This document shows, one piece after another, positions 26,178 through 34,595 of a DNA stretch of 64,000 nt. The DNA lies in contig NZ_DJDT01000372.1 of NCBI RefSeq assembly GCF_002432345.1, forward strand, positions 4,147 through 68,146. Direction: 5' to 3'. The notes under the pieces are model-generated. The model saw only the letters and a list, made by a program, of their open reading frames with translations, was not told the DNA's origin and made no database searches. The translations under genes and the position numbers were made by a program. Source of the DNA: Pedobacter sp. UBA5917 (GTDB lineage Bacteria; Bacteroidota; Bacteroidia; Sphingobacteriales; Sphingobacteriaceae). Within the stretch, counting starts at the first letter, position 1; every line of letters begins with the position of its first letter.

Positions 26178-26837
26178 TTAGCTTAAAGTTGCCAGTGTAG
26201 TAATTCCACCTTTTACAACCTGGTTAAGTTCTACATTAACCTTGGTACCAACCGGAAGAAAAACATCAACCCTCGATCCGAATTTGATAAAACCGAACTG
26301 CTCTGTTTGTACCACCTGATCTCCTTCTTTTACGTACCATACAATCCTGCGGGCCAAAGCGCCTGCAATCTGGCGGAACAATACCGGCGTACCGTTTTTA
26401 TGCTCTACAACAGTTGTGGTACGCTCATTTTCGGTTGAAGATTTTGGGTTCCATGCGGCAAGGTATTTACCCGGATGGTATTTAAAGAATTTTACTACAC
26501 CCGAAATAGGGTTACGGTTGATGTGCACATTAACAGGCGACATAAAAATTGATACCTGTAAACGTTTATCTTTAAAGTATTCGCCTTCTTCAGTTTCTTC
26601 GATTACCACAACTTTGCCGTCTGCAGGGCAGATTACCAGGTTTTCCCCTGAAGAAAAACTGCGGCTTGGATTGCGGAAAAACTGCAGTACGATGATAAAT
26701 AATGCAGCCGAGAAAATATAAATAAACCAGCGTAGCCAGGTAATATCGTGATATTTATAATCAACAATTGCATTGATTACGAAAATAAACAATACGCTCA
26801 GGGCAATGGTGGTGTAACCTTCTTTATGTATGGTCAT
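26178..26837 (-). CDS. psd: Phosphatidylserine decarboxylase, short type
   Basis: A 219-residue enzyme that makes phosphatidylethanolamine. Two N-terminal membrane segments (about 10-25 and 35-54) anchor it. PADG at 71-74, the histidine in VNVHINRNP and the maturation site Gly187-Ser188 in KFGSRVDV are visible. Self-cleavage there would give a short alpha chain with the pyruvoyl group. This is the short Bacteroides/archaetidylserine-type branch, not the E. coli type with LGST. A CACCTTTG at 26864 down to 26857 may be its -7 box. Confidence 0.93.
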   Translation of the reverse strand: MTIHKEGYTTIALSVLFIFVINAIVDYKYHDITWLRWFIYIFSAALFIIVLQFFRNPSRSFSSGENLVICPADGKVVVIEETEEGEYFKDKRLQVSIFMSPVNVHINRNPISGVVKFFKYHPGKYLAAWNPKSSTENERTTTVVEHKNGTPVLFRQIAGALARRIVWYVKEGDQVVQTEQFGFIKFGSRVDVFLPVGTKVNVELNQVVKGGITTLATLS

Positions 26838-26892
26838 TGTGTTAAAAATTATTGGGCAAAGGTGCGAAAAATAAATTAATCCAATCTAAAAA

Positions 26893-27435
26893 TTATGCCT
26901 CTGTTGCTCTATAAATATCGGTCAGGTTCCGGCCAAGGCCATTATAATCCAGGCCATAACCCACTACAAATTCGTTAGGTATTTCAAAACCAACATACTC
27001 CAGCTCTTCAATCTCATATTTTAATGCACTTGGTTTAAGTAAAAGTGAGCTCACTTTTACCGATGCCGGATTTTTTTCTTTTATTGTTTTTAAAATATGG
27101 GTTAGCGTTAAACCGGTATCAACAATATCTTCCACAATAATAATGTCCCTTCCTTCGATATTTTCGGGCAAACCGATCAGTTCTTTTACATTTCCCGAAC
27201 TCGAAGTACCCTGATAAGAGGCAACACGCATAAAAGCAACTTCGCAGGGTACACTGATTTCCTTGATCAGATCGGCCATAAATAAAAAACTGCCGTTTAA
27301 TACACCGATAAATAAAGGACATCTGCCTTCATAATCAACGTTCATCTGGATACCCAGCAAACGGATCCGCTTATTTAAAGTGTCGTTTTCTAAAAATATC
27401 TCGAACTCTTTATCCTCTACTTTTATTTTGTGCAT
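26893..27435 (-). CDS. hpt: Hypoxanthine phosphoribosyltransferase
   Basis: A 180-residue purine salvage enzyme making IMP or GMP from free bases and PRPP. The PRPP loop reads DIIIVEDIVDTGLTLT; the N-terminal half has FIGVLNGSFLFMADL, with the non-proline cis-peptide region, and the C-terminal half has EFVVGYGLDYNG, which holds the base. The gene is followed in its own direction by psd after 55 bases. Confidence 0.94.
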   Translation of the reverse strand: MHKIKVEDKEFEIFLENDTLNKRIRLLGIQMNVDYEGRCPLFIGVLNGSFLFMADLIKEISVPCEVAFMRVASYQGTSSSGNVKELIGLPENIEGRDIIIVEDIVDTGLTLTHILKTIKEKNPASVKVSSLLLKPSALKYEIEELEYVGFEIPNEFVVGYGLDYNGLGRNLTDIYRATEA

Positions 27436-27634
27436 GCATCAAATGGTTAATTGTATAAATTGGTTAACTGGTTAATTGTTTCGGGCAAACTGCCAATTGT
27501 AAACTGTCAACCGAATTTGGTTAATCGTATACCCTTCGACTACGCTCAGCGGGTTAATTGTTATTTCAATCGCCAATTCAAATTGCGAATTGCTAACTGC
27601 CAACTGAAAACTCAAGCCTCCCAACTCAAAACTA
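27436..27634 (-). repeat. Heptad arrays downstream of the transglycosylase gene
   Basis: Almost the whole gap shows a 7-base period. On the plus strand AACTG/AATTG-like cores begin at 27568, 27575, 27581, 27588, 27595, 27602, 27609, 27623 and 27630, and an earlier block runs over about 27445-27528. Read in the sense of the transglycosylase gene the unit is AGTTNNN, and the first unit contains its TAG stop (27632-27634). A CTTCGACTACGCTCAG segment (27534-27549) interrupts the array. Confidence 0.85.
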
Positions 27635-29797
27635 TTGCTCCTGGCTTTTCTCCAGTTCCCTTTGCCTTCGCCGTTCTTCCCTCCGCTCCTGCCTTAATTG
27701 TTTTTTTGTTTTGGTGGTATCGGGCTGACCGGTGGGTTGTTTATTTGTAGTGGTATCTTTTTTAGATCCGCCGCCGAAAAGACGCTCAAAAAAGCTTTTA
27801 TTTTTATCGTGCACAATTACAACCGGCAAACCATCACCATCGTCATCAAAGGCAGTAGTATCAACCACAGCAGTATCAGGTGCCAAATATTGACGTAATC
27901 CTTCCCTTAGGCGCACATTATAGAAACCATAGCCGGAGGTATCGCTGGCAATTAAACCTTTTCTGGCCATAATATTTCCCATAAACCTGAAGTAGTTGAA
28001 CATATAAGGTTTCAGGCTACCATCGGCCATAAATTTATACATCGATGCCTTTGGTTTAGGTACTATACTGGCCAAAAACAAACCATCGCCAATAGTTAAA
28101 TCGGCAGGTTGTTTCCCAAAATAATACCTTGATGCTTCTCCTATCCCATAAATGTTTTGTCCAAGCTCCATAATGTTAAAATATACCTCCAGCATCCGCT
28201 GCTTGCTGATCAGGTGGTTGTGTTCGATAAGCCAGACAATCAAAATCTCCTCTGCCTTACGGGCCAAAGTTTTCTGACGGCTTAAATACACGTTTTTAAC
28301 CAGCTGCATGCTGATGGTACTGCCTCCGCGCTTAAATTTCTTTTCTTTAAAGTTTACGGCAATAGATTTACGGATCGATTCTTCAACAAAACCATTGTGC
28401 GTAAAAAACGAAGGATCTTCGGCGGTTAAAACTGCATTGATGAAATTTTTCGAAATGGCAGATAAAGGCGTAAAATTCGGGTTGGATGGGCCAATGGTAA
28501 TATCGCGCATCGGTTTGCCATACTCGTAAGGCGTGTAAACAAAAGTGCTGTTGATTTTTTGCAGGTTGGTTTTACCCCATTGCACAATTTTAAAATCAAC
28601 CGGCGTTAGCGTAGAATTGAAACGTACACTATCCGGCACTTTGGTATCCAGGTAAAAGTTAAGGTTGTATTTAACCTTGCCCTGTACTTTTAATCCTTCG
28701 AGCGATTCGAACAACCCTTGCGGAAAAGCATCCAGAATGCTTTGGGCATCCTGCTCTTCGGCATTTAATTTTAATTCGTATATCTTGTTTTTTCCTAAGG
28801 TATATTTAACAAAAGGGTGGATCTGTGCATTTTTTAAATAAGCTGTAGATGAGCTATCAAGTGCAATATAATTCTGGCCCACCAGTATATCTGCATCCAG
28901 TTTTGCACTTTGTACAATAATATCGTTCGAAGCAATTCGCGGTTGGTTGATGAGCATATTTTTTACCGACCACGAGCCCGAAATTTTATAATCATCACCA
29001 CTGTATTTTGCATTTTTAAGCTCCGTTTGCAGTGTGTCGAAACTGATTTTCGCGTGGAGTTTATTATTCAGATAGGGTAATTCGAGTTTTTTGCCATCTG
29101 CATAAGCGGTAAAACGCAACTCTTTGCTTCCAGGATTTACATAACCGTCAACATGCCAGGTAGATTCGCCATTATTTACATTTATGGCCGATTTTAAGTC
29201 GCCACCATCAATTGTGGCCATGGTAGAAAAGCTCAGTTTTGCCGTATCATGATCATTTAGTTTAAAAATCATGTTCTGCATATCCATATCGTCAGGTATT
29301 TTGTATAAAACCTGGTTTAAAATATTGCTGGCTATTTCTGATAAATTAACTTTCCCTTTGGTTTCGGTACTGTCTTTTTTCTTTCTTTTTAAAATGAAAT
29401 CGATGTTGGTGGTCGAATCTTTAAGCACTACGCTTACAAAACCTTCTTTCAGTTTTACTTCGGAGAGTTTTACATTACCAAAAATTAGAGGAAAAAGCTT
29501 TACGCTCACGCTTAGTTCACTGATGTTGGAGAGGGTATCGCGCTCTTTTGGAACGACCGAGATTTTGGTCATTTTTACAGTACTTAATCCTGTAAATCCG
29601 GCTGATCCGATTTTAACTTCGAGGCCATAATCTTTATCGGCCTTGGCAATTGCCTTGGCTACCATTTTTTTTAGGAGCGCTTCCCTTTTACTATAGGCCA
29701 CGGCACCTAATGCAATACAAACGACTAAAAAAACACCTAAAACCCAGGCTCCGATTTTTAAATATTTTTTGGGGATCTTAATTTTTGGTATTCGCAT
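27632..29797 (-). CDS. GT51 peptidoglycan transglycosylase with long AsmA-like N-terminal region
   Basis: A 721-residue protein anchored by one N-terminal membrane segment (about 14-32). Residues about 35-430 are beta-rich with alternating LKxxxVxxxL patterns, resembling AsmA/DUF748 domains. The GT51 domain follows (about 440-600): catalytic Glu460 in LTAEDPSFFTH, then RGGSTISMQLVKNVYL and the KAEEILIVWLIE helix. No transpeptidase domain is present, so it polymerises glycan strands only. The last 60 residues are a disordered, very Arg/Glu/Gln-rich tail. The N-terminal region is far longer than in mono-functional MtgA (about 240 residues in total). Confidence 0.9.
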   Translation of the reverse strand: MRIPKIKIPKKYLKIGAWVLGVFLVVCIALGAVAYSKREALLKKMVAKAIAKADKDYGLEVKIGSAGFTGLSTVKMTKISVVPKERDTLSNISELSVSVKLFPLIFGNVKLSEVKLKEGFVSVVLKDSTTNIDFILKRKKKDSTETKGKVNLSEIASNILNQVLYKIPDDMDMQNMIFKLNDHDTAKLSFSTMATIDGGDLKSAINVNNGESTWHVDGYVNPGSKELRFTAYADGKKLELPYLNNKLHAKISFDTLQTELKNAKYSGDDYKISGSWSVKNMLINQPRIASNDIIVQSAKLDADILVGQNYIALDSSSTAYLKNAQIHPFVKYTLGKNKIYELKLNAEEQDAQSILDAFPQGLFESLEGLKVQGKVKYNLNFYLDTKVPDSVRFNSTLTPVDFKIVQWGKTNLQKINSTFVYTPYEYGKPMRDITIGPSNPNFTPLSAISKNFINAVLTAEDPSFFTHNGFVEESIRKSIAVNFKEKKFKRGGSTISMQLVKNVYLSRQKTLARKAEEILIVWLIEHNHLISKQRMLEVYFNIMELGQNIYGIGEASRYYFGKQPADLTIGDGLFLASIVPKPKASMYKFMADGSLKPYMFNYFRFMGNIMARKGLIASDTSGYGFYNVRLREGLRQYLAPDTAVVDTTAFDDDGDGLPVVIVHDKNKSFFERLFGGGSKKDTTTNKQPTGQPDTTKTKKQLRQERREERRRQRELEKSQEQ

Positions 29798-29904
29798 ATA
29801 GTCGTTAAAATGGTTAATTGCTTAAACGTAACAATTAAATGTTTATTTCGTGTTAAAATTACAGTTTAAAAGCCTAAATAAAAGTATTTATGGCTATGTT
29901 TTGT

Positions 29905-29912
29905 TAATTTTG
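29905..29912 (+). promoter_or_regulatory. -7 promoter box of the mrp-nfu operon
   Basis: TAATTTTG matches TAnnTTTG and lies 16 bases before the mrp start, which predicts a leader of about 10 bases. Confidence 0.5.
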
Positions 29913-29928
29913 AATTTAAATTAATACA

Positions 29929-31005
29929 ATGCAGATTAGCCCGCAACAAGTTTTAGATGCACTTAAAAATGTAGAAGATCCTGATCTTAAAAAAGATCTG
30001 GTAACCTTAAACATGATTAAGGATTTACAGATAGCAGATAACCAGGTCAATTTTACATTAGAACTTACTACACCGGCATGCCCAATGAAGGAGATGCTGA
30101 AAAACGCCTGTACAAATGCGATCAAACATTTTGTATCGCCAACGGCAGAAGTAGTAATCAATGTAACATCAAGGGTTACCCAGCCAACCAATTCATCTTC
30201 ACTAGATAACATCAAAAACATCATTTTGGTTTCATCGGGAAAAGGTGGTGTGGGCAAATCAACCGTATCGAGCAATTTAGCTGTTGTATTGGCTAAAGAT
30301 GGTGCTAAAGTTGGGCTTATTGATGCTGATATTTATGGCCCATCGGTGCCTACCATGTTCGATCTGGTTGATGCAAAACCTGGTGCTGAAGAAACAGCCG
30401 ATGGTAAAACCAAAATTTTACCGATCGAAAAATACGGGATCAAACTGTTATCGCTGGGCTTTTTTGCCGATCCGGGTCAGCCGGTTCCCTGGCGTGGGCC
30501 AATGGCATCAAATGCGGTAAAACAGCTTTTTAACGATACCAACTGGGGGGAACTGGATTATCTGATCGTTGATCTTCCTCCGGGAACGGGCGATATCCAC
30601 ATTACCATTACGCAAAGTTTCCCGATTTCGGGGGCAGTTGTGGTTACCACGCCACAACAGGTTGCTTTGGCCGATACACATAAGGGGCTGGCAATGTTCA
30701 GGATGCCGGGAATTAATATCCCGATTTTAGGTGTTATTGAAAACATGTCGTATTTTACACCAGCAGAATTGCCGGAAAATAAATATTACATTTTTGGAAA
30801 AGGCGGTGGTACCGAGCTTGCACAGCGATTTGATGTGCCGTTTTTGGGCGAAATTCCGATTATACAGAGCATTTCGGAGGCTGGGGATAATGGAAAACCA
30901 GTGGCTTTGAACCAAAATCCTTTGCTGGATGGCATATTTGGCGATATTGCAAGTAAGATTGCACAGCAGATATCCATCAACAATGCACAAATGGTGAATT
31001 GCTAA
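29929..31005 (+). CDS. mrp: Mrp/ApbC-family iron-sulfur carrier ATPase
   Basis: A 358-residue protein. The N-terminal MIP18/DUF59 domain spans about 1-85. The P-loop ATPase domain has the deviant Walker A GKGGVGKS (104-111), IDADIYGPS and LIVDLPPGTGD. Such proteins carry and transfer Fe-S clusters. The CxxC that holds the cluster in E. coli Mrp, expected after ENMS, is absent; ENMSYFTPAELPENKYYIFG stands in its place, as I recall from other Bacteroidota. It is followed after 35 bases by nfu, consistent with joint work in Fe-S assembly. Confidence 0.93.
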   Translation: MQISPQQVLDALKNVEDPDLKKDLVTLNMIKDLQIADNQVNFTLELTTPACPMKEMLKNACTNAIKHFVSPTAEVVINVTSRVTQPTNSSSLDNIKNIILVSSGKGGVGKSTVSSNLAVVLAKDGAKVGLIDADIYGPSVPTMFDLVDAKPGAEETADGKTKILPIEKYGIKLLSLGFFADPGQPVPWRGPMASNAVKQLFNDTNWGELDYLIVDLPPGTGDIHITITQSFPISGAVVVTTPQQVALADTHKGLAMFRMPGINIPILGVIENMSYFTPAELPENKYYIFGKGGGTELAQRFDVPFLGEIPIIQSISEAGDNGKPVALNQNPLLDGIFGDIASKIAQQISINNAQMVNC

Positions 31006-31040
31006 AAAATTACTATTTTTATAACCTTAAAAAATATATA

Positions 31041-31286
31041 ATGAATTTAACAGAACAAGTAGAACAGGCATTGGAAACCATCAGGCCATATTTAAAGGCC
31101 GACGGAGGTGATGTTTCTGTTGAAGAAATTACAGCTGAAGGAACGGTAAAACTTAAACTTCTGGGTAATTGCGGTTCTTGTCCGATGAGTTTCATGACGA
31201 TGAAATCAGGTATTGAACAGGCAATTATGAAAGCTGTTCCACAGATCACTTCGGTAGTTGCCGTAAATATGGCAGAGCAAGAGTAA
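31041..31286 (+). CDS. NifU-like (Nfu) Fe-S scaffold protein
   Basis: The ATG at 31041 gives 81 residues, the size of a bare Nfu domain. Cys44 and Cys47 in GNCGSCPMS form the cluster-binding CxxC, preceded by LKADGGDVSVEEI. Upstream codons to 30999 run into the mrp end and are not protein-like. It probably supplies the cysteines that the neighbouring Mrp lacks; this is inference. Confidence 0.93.
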   Translation: MNLTEQVEQALETIRPYLKADGGDVSVEEITAEGTVKLKLLGNCGSCPMSFMTMKSGIEQAIMKAVPQITSVVAVNMAEQE

Positions 31287-31326
31287 GCTTTAACACTATT
31301 TAACTAGAAAGTTTTATTTTAAAAAT

Positions 31327-31334
31327 TACTTTTG
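31327..31334 (+). promoter_or_regulatory. -7 promoter box five bases from the start codon
   Basis: TACTTTTG matches TAnnTTTG and ends five bases before the ATG at 31340, a third case of near-leaderless geometry. Confidence 0.5.
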
Positions 31335-31339
31335 TCTTA

Positions 31340-31975
31340 ATGAGATATTGTATTGCCCTGATTTGTCTAATTTTTTCCGTAACCGCTTTTGCGCAACAAA
31401 AGCCGGCGCAGGATAAACTGATCCAGTTTTCAGGGATTATTACCGATATCGATAGTTCAAATGTAATACCTTACGTAACCATCACCAATCTTTCGGCGAA
31501 GAGTAAAAGGGTTGGTGCCGATTACAGGGGATACTTTACCTTTATTGTTAACCCTGGCGATACGATTTTATTTACCGCCATTGGTTACAAAAAGTTTTCT
31601 ACCGTAATACCGCAGAGTACGCCGGATAGCAAATACACCATTATGGTTAAATTGAAAGCAAATGTGATCGATTTACCTTCGGTGCGTGTTTTCCCTTGGG
31701 CTACAACAGAAGAATTTACCCGCGAGTTTTTATCGATGAAACTGGCGGATGATGATATGGCCATCGCCAAAAAGAACCTTTCGCGTTCTTCAATCGATGG
31801 GTTGATCCAAACGTTGCCACGTGATGGACAGGAGATCGGCAGTCAGAATTACCGCTATAATTTCGACAGGATGATCAATAAGAACATGGTTCAAACCAAT
31901 CCTTTGCTTAATCCTTTTGCCTGGGGTAAGCTGATGCAGCAGATATTTGACGGGGATAAGAGCCGGAGTAATTAG
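31340..31975 (+). CDS. Secreted protein with carboxypeptidase-regulatory-like domain
   Basis: A 211-residue protein with signal peptide (MRYCIALICLIFSVTAFAQ). Residues about 28-110 form a CarboxypepD_reg-like beta sandwich (FSGIITDIDSSNVIPYVTITN, DYRGYFTFIVNPGDTILFTAIGY), the same fold that precedes many TonB-dependent receptors. The C-terminal half is helical and polar, without a barrel. A related protein is encoded at 56318-57070. The TAG stop is the start of a heptad array. Confidence 0.8.
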   Translation: MRYCIALICLIFSVTAFAQQKPAQDKLIQFSGIITDIDSSNVIPYVTITNLSAKSKRVGADYRGYFTFIVNPGDTILFTAIGYKKFSTVIPQSTPDSKYTIMVKLKANVIDLPSVRVFPWATTEEFTREFLSMKLADDDMAIAKKNLSRSSIDGLIQTLPRDGQEIGSQNYRYNFDRMINKNMVQTNPLLNPFAWGKLMQQIFDGDKSRSN

Positions 31976-32008
31976 TCTGTAGTCATAAGTCCAGAGTCCT
32001 TAGTCTTG
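31974..32008 (+). repeat. Heptad array AGTCNNN starting in a stop codon
   Basis: Five in-register units, AGTC at 31974, 31981, 31988, 31995 and 32002. The first unit shares bases with the TAG stop of the preceding gene. The three bases after AGTC differ in every unit. Confidence 0.88.
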
Positions 32009-32031
32009 GGTGCTAACCGCTTTCAGTCGTC

Positions 32032-32067
32032 ATCCTGATCCGATAGCTATCGGATTTATTTCAGGAT
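32032..32067. repeat. Dispersed palindromic repeat (CCTGAAATAAATC family), copy
   Basis: ATCCTGA (32032-32038) with TCAGGAT (32061-32067) around a perfect 16-base palindrome, TCCGATAGCTATCGGA (32039-32054). The GTCATCCTGA context matches the copy at 16493. Confidence 0.8.
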
Positions 32068-32083
32068 CCTTATCATATGATAA

Positions 32084-32623
32084 ATGAACTTTTTTCCTTC
32101 TCAGTCATTCGTATTACATTCTGATATTTCGGCTAAAGAAGCTTATGATAATCTATCAAAAGCTATAGCTATAAATCAAAAATTTTTCTCGGTATTTTCC
32201 CCTAAAAGTTCCGAAGCTGAACAGTTTAAAGGTTATATCTATCGATCTAAATTCACTATCCAGAGGAATTTATCTTACAGGAACTCTTTTCAGGCAGAGA
32301 TTTCGGGCGAAATATTTGCAGAAGGTAATGGTTGTAAAATAGATATTGAATTAAGTTTAATGCCTTTTGTGAAAGTTTTTTTAACCGTTTGGTGCTCCAT
32401 TGCCGCATTTGCTTTTTTAGGGATTCTTTTTGGGGCAATAACAGCACTGAATCCGAATTTTGCATTGGCTGCATTAGTTCCATTGGGCATGCTTGGGTTT
32501 TGCTACTTAATAACTTCTTTGGGCTTCAAATCTGATTGCGAAGAGTGCAGGAAAGCGCTAAATGCTGTTTTTAAGGTTGAAGCTCAACCTGTCTTTAAAG
32601 GGAAAGACTGGAGGGGGAGATAA
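32084..32623 (+). CDS. Hypothetical protein with two membrane segments
   Basis: A 179-residue protein of no recognised family. The first 105 residues are soluble and beta-rich. Two hydrophobic segments follow (about 107-130 and 135-158), then a short tail with CEECRK. A YcxB-like topology is possible but not proven. The start ATG at 32084 lies shortly after a palindromic repeat. Confidence 0.6.
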   Translation: MNFFPSQSFVLHSDISAKEAYDNLSKAIAINQKFFSVFSPKSSEAEQFKGYIYRSKFTIQRNLSYRNSFQAEISGEIFAEGNGCKIDIELSLMPFVKVFLTVWCSIAAFAFLGILFGAITALNPNFALAALVPLGMLGFCYLITSLGFKSDCEECRKALNAVFKVEAQPVFKGKDWRGR

Positions 32624-32644
32624 ATAGTATTGTCGTTATGATTG

Positions 32645-32666
32645 TGGTTCGTGGAGACACGAACCA
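32645..32666. repeat. Perfect nine-base hairpin with GAGA loop
   Basis: TGGTTCGTG (32645-32653), loop GAGA, CACGAACCA (32658-32666), placed between convergent genes. There is no T-run, so it is not a canonical terminator. The stem-loop form suggests a mobile hairpin or an mRNA 3'-end structure. Confidence 0.7.
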
Positions 32667-32717
32667 AAGTGCAGGCATTACATTGATCTATCAGGATAGA
32701 TTTATTTTCGTTGGGCA

Positions 32718-33209
32718 TTAAGCGTTTCCATTAACGATTAATTGGTAATAAGTTTTTTTATCTAAATCAATCATGAGGTTAAAAAAGCACTTACCACCAT
32801 CTGATACTGATATTTCCTGTGTTTTCCAGTCAAGCCTTCCGGTTCTACAAAAACAATTTACCCATACTTTTCTATTTCCCTGGGCATCAATTGAAGCGAT
32901 ATATTGACGTTTATAATCTGATATATTAATAAAGAAAAATTTTGAATCCGTTTTAAAACGATTTTTCATTTCGCGGTTATGTTGCGCGATACATTTTGAT
33001 AATTGTTGTTCGATTATTAAAAAATCGCTCTTGCTTAACTTGATGTTTTTCGGGAATTTGGTCTTTTTATTCGTGTTTTGATAGGTTAAAACAGCTATGC
33101 TGGAAGTGTCTTGCGGTAATGATTTCTTGTCAGGATTTTTATTTTCCGATTTTCTATAACATCCTGTCAGGATTAAAAAAGTTAGTATATAAGTAGCATA
33201 TTTAAGCAT
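32718..33209 (-). CDS. Predicted lipoprotein, paralogue 1 of a tandem pair
   Basis: A 163-residue protein with a lipobox (LILTGC). The mature part shares several blocks with the product of 33382-33888: INISDYKRQY, CFCR followed by a Trp, and DGGKCFF, ending in VNG. The three shared cysteines may form disulfides. Function is unknown. Confidence 0.8.
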   Translation of the reverse strand: MLKYATYILTFLILTGCYRKSENKNPDKKSLPQDTSSIAVLTYQNTNKKTKFPKNIKLSKSDFLIIEQQLSKCIAQHNREMKNRFKTDSKFFFINISDYKRQYIASIDAQGNRKVWVNCFCRTGRLDWKTQEISVSDGGKCFFNLMIDLDKKTYYQLIVNGNA

Positions 33210-33381
33210 AAGATGGAAATAGAGTCTGTTGAGAGCCTTTGCGATTTAATGGATAAATCTATGATTAATATGATGCTGATACAAATGACGACCGCTTAGG
33301 GTGATGGGATTGTATGAGAAAGTTGATTAGGGGTTGTATGTCTATAAAAAGGGTTGAAGAACTTTATTTATTTGGTTAAGT

Positions 33382-33888
33382 CTATCCGTTAACAGTACTT
33401 TCGAAATCCTTTGTTGTAAGATTAACATTTAATTTAAAGTAACATTTGCCGCCGTCTAAAACAACCACCGGCTCTTTTTTCCAGTTTGGACCAAAAGTTC
33501 GACACATACAATAAATTAATACCTCTTTTTCTCCCTTGCTATTGGTTGTAGGGGTATACTGCCGTTTGTAATCTTTAATATTTATAAGAAAGTTTCTTTT
33601 GTCGCCCTTAGGAGGAATAAAGCTTAGAATATGCTTATTATAATCCTCTGCAAATTTTAATAAGATTTTATCTATTTCTTTTAGATCAGTTGAAGTTAAC
33701 TGCGCTGGTCTTCTAAAAGCAGATTTTTTTTCGAAGGTGATTATGGCAATGTACGAAGTATCGATTTCAGGGCCATTATCATAGCTGTAGTGGGGTTTTG
33801 AAGGATTTGTCTGTTGGCAGCTAATTAAGTTTGTTATCGTAAAGATAACGAAACAACCTTTGCTTAATAACTGCCAACAACCTTTCAT
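33382..33888 (-). CDS. Predicted lipoprotein, paralogue 2 of a tandem pair
   Basis: A 168-residue protein with a hydrophobic N-terminus ending TNLISC, a plausible lipobox. It shares INIKDYKRQY, CMCRTFGPNW, DGGKCYF and a final VNG with paralogue 1. It begins three bases after the def stop codon and is therefore cotranscribed with def, while paralogue 1 lies 172 bases further on. Confidence 0.8.
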   Translation of the reverse strand: MKGCWQLLSKGCFVIFTITNLISCQQTNPSKPHYSYDNGPEIDTSYIAIITFEKKSAFRRPAQLTSTDLKEIDKILLKFAEDYNKHILSFIPPKGDKRNFLINIKDYKRQYTPTTNSKGEKEVLIYCMCRTFGPNWKKEPVVVLDGGKCYFKLNVNLTTKDFESTVNG

Positions 33889-33891
33889 GGA

Positions 33892-34452
33892 TTACCTTTT
33901 CTTGCTCTTGTTCGGAAACTTCATTTTATAATCTGTTTTGATATTTCCTTTCGAAATCGCATCTAGCTTGCTTTTTAGCATCGTTTTGCGGAGCACGCTT
34001 ACTTTATCGGTAAATAATTTACCTTCGATATGGTCGTATTCGTGCTGGATTACCCGTGCAGGCATTCCGTCAACATCATCGGTATGTTCTATCCAGTTTT
34101 CGTCGAAATAGGTAATCTTGATGTTTGGCTTACGCATAATATTTTCGCGGATATCAGGAATACTTAAACAGCCTTCGTTAAAGCTCCATGCTTCGCCGGT
34201 TTCTTCCAAAATTTCGGCGTTGATAAATACTTTTTTATAACCCGGTTTGCCGTCTTCGTCTTCACCTGTATCAACAATAAATAAACGGATCGGCAAACCG
34301 ATCTGTGGCGCAGCAAGACCCACACCATTGGCGTAATACATGGTGTCGAACATATCGCTGATCAATTGTTTTAATTCCGGATAATCTTTATCGATATCGG
34401 CTCCCACCTTTTTTAAAACAGGATCTCCGTAAGCTACTATTGGTAATTTCAT
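33892..34452 (-). CDS. def: Peptide deformylase
   Basis: A 186-residue metalloenzyme that removes the formyl group from nascent proteins. All three motifs are present: GVGLAAPQIG (43-52), EGCLSIP (93-99, with metal ligand Cys95) and HEYDH (137-141, with the catalytic Glu and two His ligands). The insertion between motifs 1 and 2 (GEDEDGKPGYKKV) is typical of type I enzymes from Bacteroidota. Confidence 0.97.
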   Translation of the reverse strand: MKLPIVAYGDPVLKKVGADIDKDYPELKQLISDMFDTMYYANGVGLAAPQIGLPIRLFIVDTGEDEDGKPGYKKVFINAEILEETGEAWSFNEGCLSIPDIRENIMRKPNIKITYFDENWIEHTDDVDGMPARVIQHEYDHIEGKLFTDKVSVLRKTMLKSKLDAISKGNIKTDYKMKFPNKSKKR

Positions 34453-34508
34453 TGTATTGTATTTTTTCCAGATCTGGATCTGAACTCATTAATTATTATA
34501 AAATGCTG

Positions 34509-34563
34509 TCAGTCTGAGCCTGTCGAAGACCCATTGTTATGTCCATCGACAGGCTCAGGAAGA
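34509..34563. repeat. Inverted repeat TGAGCCTGTCGA between def and the M16 peptidase
   Basis: A perfect 12-base inverted repeat (34515-34526 with 34546-34557) inside longer imperfect arms. It lies downstream of the M16 gene and upstream of def and may act as a transcript end. Confidence 0.75.
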
Positions 34564-34595
34564 CAAATTGAAAGATTGACTTACAAAAATAACAA

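Noticed and set aside
27436..27634. CRISPR array
   Set aside because: Units are only seven bases and contiguous, with no spacers and no cas genes in the window.
32645..32666. tRNA-like arm because of the GGTTCG sequence
   Set aside because: Only one hairpin is present; no acceptor, D or anticodon arm can be built around it.
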